Of a stretch of DNA of 64,000 nucleotides, positions 16,227 to 23,875 are shown in pieces. Below the pieces are notes generated by a model. It saw only the letters and a list, made by a program, of their open reading frames with translations. It ran no database searches and was not told the origin of the DNA. Positions within the stretch are counted from its first letter, which is position 1. Every line of letters begins with the position of its first letter. This DNA comes from Pseudomonas songnenensis (GTDB taxonomy: Bacteria; Pseudomonadota; Gammaproteobacteria; Pseudomonadales; Pseudomonadaceae). A program made the position numbers and the translations under genes. Location of the stretch: contig NZ_RFFN01000006.1 in the NCBI RefSeq assembly GCF_003696315.1, positions 1-64,000 on the forward strand. The letters are read 5' to 3'.

Positions 16227-16436
16227 ATGCAACTGAACAAGCACTTCGTGAAAAAAATCGGCCTCGGCGCTGCCGTTGCCCTCTCGGCTGTAGCCGGCTC
16301 CGTCTACGCGGCCGTCCCGGCCGAAGCCACCGAAGCCCTCGACACCGCGGGCACCGACGTCGGGACCATCGGCTGGGCCGTCTTCGCCGTCATCATCGCC
16401 GCGATGGCGTTCAAGTACATGCGCCGCGCCCTGTAA
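16227..16436 (+). CDS. coaB: Major coat protein pVIII (CoaB)
   Basis: 69 residues. A basic N-terminus and hydrophobic stretch form a signal peptide, with likely cleavage after SVYA (Ala28), leaving a mature subunit of about 41 residues. The mature form has an acidic N-terminus, a hydrophobic helix (IGWAVFAVIIAAMAF) and a basic C-terminus (KYMRRAL) that would face the DNA. This three-part layout is the hallmark of filamentous phage coat proteins. A strong terminator follows, as expected for a very abundant transcript. Confidence 0.9.
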   Translation: MQLNKHFVKKIGLGAAVALSAVAGSVYAAVPAEATEALDTAGTDVGTIGWAVFAVIIAAMAFKYMRRAL

Positions 16437-16471
16437 CCGGGAACCGCGCACTGCATGTGCCGAAGCAAACA

Positions 16472-16491
16472 AACCCCGCTCCGGCGGGGTT
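16472..16491 (+). terminator. Terminator after the major coat gene
   Basis: AACCCCGC and GCGGGGTT form an 8-bp stem with loop TCCG, followed by TTTCTCTT. In Ff and Pf phages a partial terminator after gene VIII keeps coat mRNA far above pIII and pI mRNA; this one has the right place for that role. Confidence 0.85.
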
Positions 16492-16511
16492 TTCTCTTCC
16501 AGGGAAACGCC

Positions 16512-16583
16512 ATGAGCTACGAACTGTACGTCCTGATCCTCACCACCCTGGCGTTCTATCTCGTGTTTTTTGGGCGGGTGTAG
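16512..16583 (+). CDS. 23-residue membrane peptide, probable minor coat protein (pVII/pIX type)
   Basis: A very short ORF lying exactly between the coat terminator and the pIII-like gene. It starts MSYELYVLILTTLAFYL and ends in a short basic GRV, so it is nearly all one membrane helix. AGGGA lies 7-11 bases upstream of the ATG and the stop is 2 bases from the next start. Filamentous phages encode tip proteins of about 30 residues of this kind. Too short for ordinary gene finders. Confidence 0.6.
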   Translation: MSYELYVLILTTLAFYLVFFGRV

Positions 16584-16585
16584 GG

Positions 16586-18055
16586 ATGAACAAACACTTC
16601 TTCTATCTGGCCACTCTGCTGATTGCCGGTTTTTCTTCCGCCGCCCAGGCTAAGGTTTATACTTGGCACTACAAGTCCAATTTGAATCCCGGTTTTTCGA
16701 CGCCACAGGCCGCCTGTCACGACGCTGCGGTCAAAACCAAAAGCACGTATAGAGGTGAAGTTCGAGGCGCGATCTTTGAAGTGAACGGCACTCCCCGTCA
16801 GGCGTGTTACTACATCTACAACGCCACTCACGGGGGAACGCGAGGCGACGATGTTATTCGGTACGGCAATGAATGCCCTGCTGGAGAAAACTACAACGCT
16901 CAGACCGGCGAATGCATCGCGCCGGAACCGGATCAATGCGAGTCCGTAACAGGCGAGTTCGTCCATGAGTACAACGCCGGATCGCTTGACCCATCGGTGC
17001 CGCCTTCGCTACCCCCATCCTCGATCTGTGAAAGTGGCTGCCTCTACAACCGCACCGCCACGGTCAAAGGCTGCAACCGCTTCTTGGAGGACACCACAGG
17101 CAAGGACCTGAACTCCGTCTATTGCAAGGTGGTTTACAAGGGCGCGGCCTCGCAATGCACGTCAAACAACCCACCTCCCGGCAGCGTCTTCGATCAGCCA
17201 CCGTCCAAGCCGCCGGCCGACAGCACACCTCAGTTCACCAGCGAGAGTCTATGCGGTGACTGGGTCACCAACGCTGACGGCTCCCAATCGCGCAATTGCA
17301 CCAGTAGCGAAAAATTGAAAGAGCCGGGCCAGCTCAATTGCAGCAACGCCGCGGATTACCTGCACTGCACCTCCGGCAAGCCCGCGCCGCGCTTTGAAGA
17401 CACCGCGAAAACCGAGGACACCACCAAGACCACCAATCCGGACGGCTCCACCAAGACGGAAACCAACACGACCACCGACAAGACCGTCTGCGTCGGCACA
17501 AAGCCCTGTACCTCCACCACGGCTGAAGAAAAATCCACCTCTGGCACCAACCCTGATGGCACTCCGGGCGATGAGAGCAAGGAATGCAAAGGGTCGGGAT
17601 GTAAGGAAAGCCAGGAGGGTGAAGAGGACGGCGAAGAAGGGCCGGAACGTTTGGCTTCTGCCGGCTCCTGCGATGCCGCGTTCTCCTGCAGCGGTGACCC
17701 GATTGATTGCGAAGTGCTCCGCCAGCAGAAGGAACAGCTGTGCCTCGCTGAGGAGATGACCGATTTCCCCAAGCACAAACCCGCCATTGAAGCGGCTGTT
17801 ACCGGCGACCGGTTCCAGCTGGACGAGGGCTCCGGCGTCATCGACGTGCCGTCCTTCATCAACCAGGGCACCCGCTTTCTTCCGTCCGCCTGCCCTGCCG
17901 CCGAAAGCTTCAGCCTGACCACTGCAGGCGGTCGCACTTTCCAGCTCAGCTACGAACCGCTTTGCCGCGCCGCCAGTGATCTGAGCGGCCTGTTCGTGGC
18001 TGTGGCCACCGTTCTTGCCGCCCTGTATGTGGGCCGCGCCGTAGGAGGTCAGTGA
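16586..18055 (+). CDS. Adsorption/minor coat protein, pIII-like (CoaA)
   Basis: 489 residues from the ATG that gives a clear signal peptide (MNKHFFYLATLLIAGFSSAAQA, cleavage after AQA); an earlier in-frame start would lie before it. The body is Cys-rich, with a low-complexity Thr/Lys/Asp/Glu linker at about residues 270-360 (TKTTNPDGSTKTETNTTTD and DGEEGPE-like), and the C-terminus is a membrane anchor (LSGLFVAVATVLAALYVGRAV). N-terminal receptor-binding domain, linker and C-terminal anchor is the pIII layout. It probably binds a pilus on the host. Confidence 0.8.
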   Translation: MNKHFFYLATLLIAGFSSAAQAKVYTWHYKSNLNPGFSTPQAACHDAAVKTKSTYRGEVRGAIFEVNGTPRQACYYIYNATHGGTRGDDVIRYGNECPAGENYNAQTGECIAPEPDQCESVTGEFVHEYNAGSLDPSVPPSLPPSSICESGCLYNRTATVKGCNRFLEDTTGKDLNSVYCKVVYKGAASQCTSNNPPPGSVFDQPPSKPPADSTPQFTSESLCGDWVTNADGSQSRNCTSSEKLKEPGQLNCSNAADYLHCTSGKPAPRFEDTAKTEDTTKTTNPDGSTKTETNTTTDKTVCVGTKPCTSTTAEEKSTSGTNPDGTPGDESKECKGSGCKESQEGEEDGEEGPERLASAGSCDAAFSCSGDPIDCEVLRQQKEQLCLAEEMTDFPKHKPAIEAAVTGDRFQLDEGSGVIDVPSFINQGTRFLPSACPAAESFSLTTAGGRTFQLSYEPLCRAASDLSGLFVAVATVLAALYVGRAVGGQ

Positions 18056-18381
18056 TGCAGTTTCTATTCATCGTGCAGATGCTCGTGATCATCGTCGGCC
18101 CGCTGGTAAAGATGGTGCTGAAAATGATCGGTTTCGGCTTCGTCTCGTACATGGGCTTCAACCTCATCATTGGCCAGGCGCAGGACTACCTGTTCGGGCT
18201 GATGGGCGATGTCGGGCCGGTGATCCAGGGGATTCTCGGGCTGGCCAAGTTCGATGTGGTGGTGAACCTGTATTTCGCCGCCATCTCCACGCGCTTCATC
18301 CTCGCCGGCATCGACAAGGCCACCGACCGCAAACGTAATCAGGTCTGGCATAAGCCGGGCGGCACCTCCATCGAAGCCTAA
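18055..18381 (+). CDS. DUF2523-type inner-membrane phage protein (pVI-like)
   Basis: 108 residues with three hydrophobic segments (LFIVQMLVIIVGPLVKMVL, GFGFVSYMGFNLIIG, VVVNLYFAAISTRFILAG). DUF2523 proteins lie between the pIII and Zot genes in Pf and CTX-type phages and are thought to match the tip protein pVI. AGGAGG precedes the ATG, which overlaps the previous stop by one base. Confidence 0.8.
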   Translation: MQFLFIVQMLVIIVGPLVKMVLKMIGFGFVSYMGFNLIIGQAQDYLFGLMGDVGPVIQGILGLAKFDVVVNLYFAAISTRFILAGIDKATDRKRNQVWHKPGGTSIEA

Positions 18382-18393
18382 GGAGGCGCCGTC

Positions 18394-19578
18394 ATGCTCG
18401 TTATCCGCACTGGCAAGCCCGGTCACGGCAAGACCCTCAACACCATCCGCGAAGTCGATCAGAAGGCCCACGCCGAAGGCCGGGTCGTCTACTTCCACAA
18501 CATCAACGGCCTCAAGCCGGATCAGCTGCAAGCGCAGTGGTTCGAGTTCGAAGATCCCGAAAAGTGGTTCGAGCTGCCCAACGATTCGATCATCGTCGTA
18601 GACGAAGCGCAGGGCTGGTTCGGCGCACGCGATCCACGGGCGCGGCCACCGGAGCACATCACCCGCTTCGAGACCATGCGCCACCAGGGCCACGAAGTGC
18701 ACCTCGTCACCCAGGACCCGCGCTATCTCGATGTGCACCTGCGTCGGCTGTGCAACACGCACATTCACTACTGGCGCGTCTTTAAGTCCGCCCAGCTGCT
18801 GCGCTTCGAGTCGGAAGTGGTGGTGGAAAAGGTCGAGCTGAAGACCAGCTTCAAGGATGCCGACAAAAAGTCGTTGCGCCTGGATAAGCGCTACTTCGGT
18901 GCCTACACCAGTAGCAACGCCAAGCACCACTTTCAGGCCAAGGTGCCGACCAAGTTCATCCTGGCGCTGTGCGTGATCCTCGGTGCCGGCATCCTCGTCT
19001 ATCGCGCCTATGAGCGCTACGCCGCCGAGAAAGCGCAAGCCGCGACGGCTACCAGCGCGCCGGCCGGGAGCATGGTCGATCAGGTGCGAGATACGGTCGG
19101 GGCGTTCATCAAGCCGGTAGGCGAGGCTAAGTCCGATACGCCTGAGAACGTCGCCAGCTACATCGGGCGGCGCGTGCCTCGAATACCACAGGTCCCATCG
19201 TCGGCGCCGATCTACGACGAGCTGACGCGGCCCGTGTCGTTTCCCCGGCTCTACTGCATGTCCAGCACCGACCCCGCGACCTATGCCCGCGAGTTCGGGC
19301 GAATGGCACATGCCGTAGTCAACGGCACACCCACTGTCTGCCAGTGCTACACGCAGCAGAGCACCCGCGTAGAGACCGACTTCGCCTTCTGCATGCGCGT
19401 GGTCGAAAACGGGTTCTTCGATCCGACCCTTCCTGATCGCTCCACCGGCGAGCGAACGCAGCAAGTCCAGAACAACCAGTCTCCGGCAATGCAGGGGGCA
19501 CGCCCTGGAGCAGCGCAGCCAGCCAGTGGCACGAACATGACTGTCGTGCCGTACCAGAAAGGGCAATTCCTGTGGTGA
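18394..19578 (+). CDS. zot: Zot/pI-type assembly ATPase
   Basis: 394 residues. Walker A GKPGHGKT at residues 7-14 and Walker B SIIVVDEAQGWF belong to the zonular occludens toxin/gene I family. A membrane helix, FILALCVILGAGILVYRAY at about 190-208, splits the cytoplasmic ATPase from a periplasmic domain with Cys pairs (CMS, CQCYT, CMRV). The protein drives phage extrusion through the envelope. The start ATG has GGAGG upstream. Confidence 0.93.
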   Translation: MLVIRTGKPGHGKTLNTIREVDQKAHAEGRVVYFHNINGLKPDQLQAQWFEFEDPEKWFELPNDSIIVVDEAQGWFGARDPRARPPEHITRFETMRHQGHEVHLVTQDPRYLDVHLRRLCNTHIHYWRVFKSAQLLRFESEVVVEKVELKTSFKDADKKSLRLDKRYFGAYTSSNAKHHFQAKVPTKFILALCVILGAGILVYRAYERYAAEKAQAATATSAPAGSMVDQVRDTVGAFIKPVGEAKSDTPENVASYIGRRVPRIPQVPSSAPIYDELTRPVSFPRLYCMSSTDPATYAREFGRMAHAVVNGTPTVCQCYTQQSTRVETDFAFCMRVVENGFFDPTLPDRSTGERTQQVQNNQSPAMQGARPGAAQPASGTNMTVVPYQKGQFLW

Positions 19579-19582
19579 TGAC

Positions 19583-19658
19583 CGTCAGCGCGCGTGCGCT
19601 CCGCGCTCTTTGCACGCGCGGCGAGGCACGAGCCGGCGTGCAAACGCGCGCGCTGACG
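19583..19658. other. Large phage hairpin before rep: candidate origin or packaging signal
   Basis: CGTCAGCGCGCG (19583-19594) is perfectly complementary to CGCGCGCTGACG (19647-19658). Inside, TTTGCACGC (19609-19617) pairs with GCGTGCAAA (19636-19644). A further TGACGT / ACGTCA pair (19654-19659 and 19669-19674) overlaps the right arm. The structure fills most of the only sizeable gap between zot and rep. Filamentous phages need long imperfect hairpins as packaging signal and as Rep nick site, so this is the best candidate in the element. Confidence 0.65.
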
Positions 19659-19725
19659 TCCCTGTAACACGTCAGATAAACCCAACTGAACAGTGTCAAT
19701 TCGTTGCAATTTGGAGCACAAGAGA

Positions 19726-21003
19726 ATGAGCGTTAAAGACCAGATTCGTGTTGATCAGAACTTTCAGGAAACCCCAACCGGGCGACTGTTTTTCGATAGC
19801 CATTCGGCCAAGCTGACCGACCTGTCGGGCGTTCGCTTGCTGCGTTGCGGCGTCGATACGGTCCGCCAGCTGTACCGCGGACTGATCCGCCCGGAAATCA
19901 TGGCGCTGTTCGAGAAGCCGGGCGTCATGGTCGAGTTCGCCGGGGAGTTCTGGCACGCCGGTCGGGTAGGGCGGGACTCGGGTTACCAGTACAAGCTCCA
20001 GAATGCTGACCTCGGGTTCATCCTGCTCATCAAGAACTTCAACGCCAAGCTCGAGAACATCGGCCCGCATCTGAAAATCGAAGTGTCACCGCACGCCATC
20101 GACGCGCTGTCGCCTGAGCGCCTGCAAGAGCGGATGGACTACTACGCCGCAGCCGTAATGACACACCGCGAACGCAACCAGTGCGCTGTCCATCTGGCGT
20201 TGGATCTCCAGGGCTGGAAGCCTCCGGTGGATCTGGTGGCACGCCTGCACTGTCGCGCGCGGACGCACCGGGATATCTCGGGTATCAACGAGATCAACTG
20301 GGCGACCAAGTCCAGCGTCTACGGTCGTGGCGAAACATCCATGTTTGGCTCAGCTGGTGGCGTTCAGCTCTGCATCTACAACAAAACCGAACAGGCCCGC
20401 GCGACCGATAAGCTCGACTTCTGGGAAAGCGTCTGGCGTCGCCGGGATTCGTTCGATCCGGCCGATCCTGATAACTACGATCCCGAGGCGGACGTGTGGC
20501 GGGTCGAGCTGCGCTACCACCATTCGGTCATCCAGCAGTTCGCCAGCGGGTCGATCAGTGCCAAGACTGGCGAGGCCATTGAAACGGATTCGTTTGCGGC
20601 GTTCTCCGCCCATTTGGACGGCCTGTGGCGCTACGGGCTGTGCCAGTTCAAGTTGCTGCACCGCCCAGGGCAATACGAACCGATCTGGACGCTGATGCGT
20701 GATGACGTGCGGGTCGACGTGGCGGTCGATTCCCTGGTCGATGAAACGGAATACAAGCGCTACTACAAGACCTCAAGGGGCTTCTCGGGCAAGAACGTGG
20801 AACTGTTCCTGGGAAACTTCGTAAGCCTGCTGGCACGGGAGCGAGTGGGCGCTAAAACCGCATTTGATCGACTGAAGGATTGGGAATGCTGGCCGGTCAT
20901 TCGTGACCACTACGCCGCCAAGGACATGAGCGAGCGTGATCTGTACAAGCACATCAAAACGTTGCTTCAGGAGCGTCACGTTCGATGGGGCAGAGCGGTC
21001 TGA
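19726..21003 (+). CDS. Rolling-circle replication initiation protein (phage II/X type)
   Basis: 425 residues. It matches the Pf-type replication protein (PA0727 position) by order, size and patterns such as GVRLLRCGVDTVRQLYRG, VHLALDLQGWKPP, and WRVELRYHHSVIQQF; Tyr residues near the C-terminal half could supply the nicking tyrosine, but I cannot say which. GGAG lies 10 bases before the chosen ATG. The protein should nick the double-stranded form at the origin, probably in the hairpin region just upstream. Its stop overlaps the integrase start. Confidence 0.8.
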   Translation: MSVKDQIRVDQNFQETPTGRLFFDSHSAKLTDLSGVRLLRCGVDTVRQLYRGLIRPEIMALFEKPGVMVEFAGEFWHAGRVGRDSGYQYKLQNADLGFILLIKNFNAKLENIGPHLKIEVSPHAIDALSPERLQERMDYYAAAVMTHRERNQCAVHLALDLQGWKPPVDLVARLHCRARTHRDISGINEINWATKSSVYGRGETSMFGSAGGVQLCIYNKTEQARATDKLDFWESVWRRRDSFDPADPDNYDPEADVWRVELRYHHSVIQQFASGSISAKTGEAIETDSFAAFSAHLDGLWRYGLCQFKLLHRPGQYEPIWTLMRDDVRVDVAVDSLVDETEYKRYYKTSRGFSGKNVELFLGNFVSLLARERVGAKTAFDRLKDWECWPVIRDHYAAKDMSERDLYKHIKTLLQERHVRWGRAV

Positions 21004-22010
21004 TGGCGATTCAGCAGCTCTCTGACGGTCGCTGGCGGGTCGACGTTGAGCCGGTCAAAGGCAAGCGGTTCCGCAAGACGCTGAAGACCAAGGCTGAGGC
21101 AATGCGCTTCGAGGCGACCTGTCGAGCCAAGTGCAGCGAATCTAACGATTGGGCACCGCGGCCAAAGGACAAGCGCAGGCTGTCAGAGCTGGTCGAGCTA
21201 TGGTTCGACCTTCACGGCGTCTCGCTCTCCGATGGCGTTCGTCGTGTGGCGATCCTGCGGGCGTGTGCAAAGGCGATGGGCGATCCGATAGCTCGTATGG
21301 TCGATGGCGCGAAGATCGCCGCCACACGCGCGCGTTGGATGTCAGCTGGCGTCACCGGCAAGACGGCGAACAATCGCCTCGGCTACCTGAAAGCCGTTTA
21401 CAACGAGCTGCATAAACTCGATGTGATCGACTATCCCTGTCCGTTCACCCGTATCCGTCCGGTTCGGTTGCAGGAGCGCCCCTTGGCCTACCTGACCAAG
21501 CCGCAGATTTCCGAGCTGCTCGATGCGCTCCAGGCGCGGACCACGTCTCCACATCCGGCGATGGTGGCGCGGATCTGTCTGGCGACTGGGGCGAGGTGGG
21601 GTGAGGCTCAAGCGCTTCGACCGGAGCGGATTCGAGGCAATGCCCTGGTGTTTGCCAATACCAAGTCGAAGCGGGTGCGGATGGTCCCGGTAACGCCCGA
21701 GCTGGTGGCCGCGATCAAGAAGCACTGGCAAACCTACGGGCCGTTCACCAACTGCATTGGCGTGTTTCGGTTGGTCCTGCTCTCGACCTCGATCAAGCCA
21801 CCACGCGGACAGGCAAGCCACATCCTGCGCCACACGTTCGCAGCTCACTTCATCATGGGCGGTGGGCATATCGTGACGCTGAAAGAGATCTTGGGCCATG
21901 CGTCGCTGAACATGACGATGAGGTATGCCCACCTCGCGCCTGAGCATTTGAACGATGCGATCAGGTTAGGACCGTTGGCCGGCATCACGTTACCGCTCGC
22001 CTGCCAGTAA
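21003..22010 (+). CDS. Tyrosine recombinase integrase of the prophage
   Basis: 335 residues. The catalytic set of the family is visible: Arg in CLATGARWGEAQAL, Lys in NTKSKRVRMVPV, HxxR in HILRHTFAAHF, and His and Tyr in LGHASLNMTMRYAHL. An N-terminal SAM-like core-binding domain (LSELVELWFDLHG...) precedes it. It lies 0.75 kb from the intact tRNA-Gly, whose 3' end is its target. The ATG overlaps the rep stop by one base, so integrase is co-transcribed with rep. Confidence 0.92.
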   Translation: MAIQQLSDGRWRVDVEPVKGKRFRKTLKTKAEAMRFEATCRAKCSESNDWAPRPKDKRRLSELVELWFDLHGVSLSDGVRRVAILRACAKAMGDPIARMVDGAKIAATRARWMSAGVTGKTANNRLGYLKAVYNELHKLDVIDYPCPFTRIRPVRLQERPLAYLTKPQISELLDALQARTTSPHPAMVARICLATGARWGEAQALRPERIRGNALVFANTKSKRVRMVPVTPELVAAIKKHWQTYGPFTNCIGVFRLVLLSTSIKPPRGQASHILRHTFAAHFIMGGGHIVTLKEILGHASLNMTMRYAHLAPEHLNDAIRLGPLAGITLPLACQ

Positions 22011-22053
22011 TCGAATCAATTGAAGGGGGTGCGCCACTGGCGTACTATTCGTT

Positions 22054-22368
22054 ATGATCTTTATCGAGACACCGATCTTCACCAAGCGTCTGCGGGATCT
22101 GCTTAGCGATGACAGCTACGCAGAGTTTCAGCGGCAACTGGCTGACCGGCCGGACATGGGCGATGTGATTGAAGGTACTGGCGGCATTCGCAAGGTTCGC
22201 GTTGCGTCTAGTGGTCACGGCAAGCGAGGCGGGTCCAGGGTCATCTACTACCACTTCACGGCGGCTTCGCAGATCGCATTACTGCTGATCTATCCGAAGA
22301 ACGAGAAGGACGACCTGACGGCAGATGAGCGCAAGGTGCTCAAGCAAATCATCGAGCGGTGGAGGTAA
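22054..22368 (+). CDS. RelE/HigB-like toxin
   Basis: 104 residues with the RelE-fold pattern: ETPIFTKRLRDLLSDDSYAEFQRQL, then KVRVASSGHGKRGGSRVIYYHF and LLLIYPKNEKDDLTADERKVLKQII. This subfamily (HigB2-like) typically cuts mRNA on the ribosome. The antitoxin follows 5 bases later, toxin-first order as in higBA. Pf4 carries a comparable pair (PfiT/PfiA) beside its integrase, where it aids prophage maintenance. Confidence 0.85.
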   Translation: MIFIETPIFTKRLRDLLSDDSYAEFQRQLADRPDMGDVIEGTGGIRKVRVASSGHGKRGGSRVIYYHFTAASQIALLLIYPKNEKDDLTADERKVLKQIIERWR

Positions 22369-22373
22369 TCACC

Positions 22374-22664
22374 ATGAGCAAATTCTTCGAAGACCTTCTA
22401 GAAAGCGTCCAGCAGATGGACGAGATTCACCGTGGCGAACGTCAACCCTCGCGGGAATTCGTCGTCGACTCGCTGCAGGTGAAAGAGATCCGCAAAGCAA
22501 CCGGTCTGACCCAGGCCAAGTTCGCGGCGATGATCGACGTTCAACTGGGTACGCTGCGTAACTGGGAACAAGGCCGACGCGAACCGACCGGACCCGCAAA
22601 AGCGCTGCTGCGCGCCATCCATAACGATCCGAAGCACGTCATCCAGGCGCTTTCTTCGGTCTGA
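22374..22664 (+). CDS. HigA/NadS-like antitoxin with helix-turn-helix
   Basis: 96 residues with an XRE helix-turn-helix: VKEIRKATGLTQAKFAAMIDVQLGTLRNWEQGRREPTGPAKALLRAI. GGAGG lies 9 bases before the ATG used here; an upstream in-frame ATG lies before the ribosome site. It should bind and block the toxin and repress the pair. Last gene of the element before the att site. Confidence 0.87.
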   Translation: MSKFFEDLLESVQQMDEIHRGERQPSREFVVDSLQVKEIRKATGLTQAKFAAMIDVQLGTLRNWEQGRREPTGPAKALLRAIHNDPKHVIQALSSV

Positions 22665-22686
22665 TCTCGGCCTGTACGGCTGGACC

Positions 22687-22708
22687 TTTTCGACACTTCT
22701 TCGACACC
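22687..22708. repeat. Right arm repeat, candidate integrase arm site
   Basis: TTTTCGACACTT-N2-TCGACA, the partner of the copy beside the left att site. In the excised circle the two copies would flank the attP core at unequal distances. Confidence 0.5.
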
Positions 22709-22728
22709 ACCAAAAGCCAAAAACGAAA

Positions 22729-22751
22729 AAGCCCTGTAAAAACAGGGCCTT
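22729..22751 (-). terminator. Phage-supplied terminator for tRNA-Gly
   Basis: GCCCTGT (22731-22737) and ACAGGGC (22742-22748) form a stem with an A-rich loop. In leftward reading it is followed by TTTTTCGTTTTT. It copies the layout, though not the exact sequence, of the terminator at 6795-6820, so the element gives the rebuilt tRNA gene a terminator to replace the displaced one. Confidence 0.72.
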
Positions 22752-22764
22752 AACGTTAGGTGTC

Positions 22765-22838
22765 TGGAGCGGGCGAAGGGAATCGAACCCTCGTCATGAG
22801 CTTGGGAAGCTCAGGTAATGCCATTATACGACGCCCGC
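22765..22838 (-). tRNA. tRNA-Gly (anticodon CCC)
   Basis: 74 bases including an encoded CCA. The acceptor stem GCGGGCG pairs with CGCCCGC; the anticodon stem TGAGC/GCTCA encloses loop TTCCCAA, which gives anticodon CCC; the T-arm has GGTTCGATTCC. Its 3' 27 bases plus one flanking base form the right att core (22764-22791), so the gene is intact and was rebuilt by the incoming element. Confidence 0.95.
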
Positions 22839-22918
22839 TTTGGGGTGCCTTTGTACCAGAAGGCCTGGATGAAATGAAGGGCAGTGCGGAGTTTTTCTGG
22901 TGCGCGGGCGACAAGGGC

Positions 22919-23611
22919 TTAGATTTGTCCGATCTCGTGTGCGGTTAGCGGCCGATAGCCGCCGGGTTCCAGCAATCCGTCCAGCGTCAGGGGACCCATG
23001 CTTTCGCGGTGCAGGGCGGTGACCTTGTTGTTGAAGCGACCGAACATGCGCTTGACCTGGTGGTAGCGACCCTCGTGCAGGGTGAGGCGGGCCTTGGTTG
23101 AACCGAGTATTACGAGTTTGGCGGGAAGGGTAGTGAGGTTCTCGAAGCGAAAGTACATGCCTCGAGCAAACGCTTCGACACAGGCGGGGTCGATTTCGTC
23201 TTCGGTTTCAACCAGGTAGACCTTGCCTTGCAGGCTGGTCGGCTGGGTCAGGCGGCGTGACCACTGACCGTCGTTGGTCAGCAGCATCAGGCCGGTGGTG
23301 TTGAAGTCGAGGCGGCCGGCGATGTGCAGGTCTTGCTTGTCCGGCTCGTCGATCAGGTCCAGCACGGTGCGATGCGCCGTATCCTGGGTGGCGCTGACGC
23401 AGCCTGCCGGCTTATGCAGCATCAGGTAACGGGCAGCCTTTCCGACCTGCAGCGATTCTCCATCCAGCTCGATGCGATCAAAGACACGAATTTCCCGGTC
23501 CAGGGTCCGGTTGACTTCGCCGTTCACCATTACTCGGCCTTCGGCCACCAGGCGCCGGACATCCTGACGGCTAACGCGCGCGCGGTTGGCGAGGTAGCGA
23601 TCAAGGCGCAT
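22919..23611 (-). CDS. rsuA: 16S rRNA pseudouridine synthase, RsuA type
   Basis: 230 residues from the ATG giving MRLDRYLANRARVSRQDVRRLV, an S4 RNA-binding domain as in RsuA. The catalytic aspartate lies in HIAGRLDFNTTGLMLLTNDG, and a family signature HEGRYHQVKRMFGRFNNKV follows. RsuA converts U516 of 16S rRNA. A longer start is open but would add an Ala/Pro tail before the S4 domain. The 5' end overlaps the upstream CWC gene, so both are one transcript. Confidence 0.9.
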   Translation of the reverse strand: MRLDRYLANRARVSRQDVRRLVAEGRVMVNGEVNRTLDREIRVFDRIELDGESLQVGKAARYLMLHKPAGCVSATQDTAHRTVLDLIDEPDKQDLHIAGRLDFNTTGLMLLTNDGQWSRRLTQPTSLQGKVYLVETEDEIDPACVEAFARGMYFRFENLTTLPAKLVILGSTKARLTLHEGRYHQVKRMFGRFNNKVTALHRESMGPLTLDGLLEPGGYRPLTAHEIGQI

Positions 23612-23813
23612 CGGGGTTTGCGGATGCGCCGCGGGCGCAGCGGGGGCAGATGCAGGCTCGTTTGCGCAAGGCTGCAGGAATCCGCTCAATTGCGTCTTGG
23701 GGAATGGTTGCAGTGAAGCACCAGCATGGCTGGTCCGCGGCAGGATCGCACTCGGCGCATTGGTTGGGCTGGCCGCAAAGCGGGCAGCGGGAAGAATCTA
23801 CAGGCTCGCTCAT
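23601..23813 (-). CDS. Cysteine-rich CWC family protein
   Basis: 70 residues. CPLCGQPNQCAECDPAADQPCWCF carries the Cys-rich CWC signature, with two more Cys pairs (CICPRC) near the C-terminus, likely zinc binding. Function unknown. It precedes and overlaps the rsuA-like gene, a pairing I recall from other Pseudomonas genomes. Confidence 0.82.
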   Translation of the reverse strand: MSEPVDSSRCPLCGQPNQCAECDPAADQPCWCFTATIPQDAIERIPAALRKRACICPRCARGASANPDAP

Positions 23814-23875
23814 GGCGTTTCCGTTTAGCGTCGGGCGTTTGCGTGCCGGTCGAGAGGCCGGCACGCAAAAGTCGT

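Larger units (their letters stand above)
6827..22791. mobile_element. Integrated Pf-type filamentous prophage with a methylase/Vsr/ATPase cargo block
   Basis: The element is bounded by 28-bp direct repeats, carries a tyrosine integrase gene beside the intact tRNA, and contains a full filamentous phage module between about 13.25 and 22.0 kb. The order ssDNA-binding protein, small genes, coat protein, pIII-like protein, DUF2523-type protein, Zot, Rep, integrase matches Pf4 of P. aeruginosa (PA0720-PA0728) as I recall it. Genes from 6.97 to 13.05 kb are cargo at the end opposite the integrase, where Pf4 also carries accessory genes. No further copy of the att core was seen between cargo and phage core. 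Confidence 0.88.

Noticed and set aside
18064..19566. Long minus-strand frame of 500 codons opposite the Zot gene
   Set aside because: It covers two genes in antisense and has no domain pattern; Zot motifs on the plus strand are decisive.
6827..22791. Insertion sequence or transposon as origin of the cargo block
   Set aside because: No transposase gene, terminal inverted repeats or short target duplications were found around 6.97-13.05 kb.
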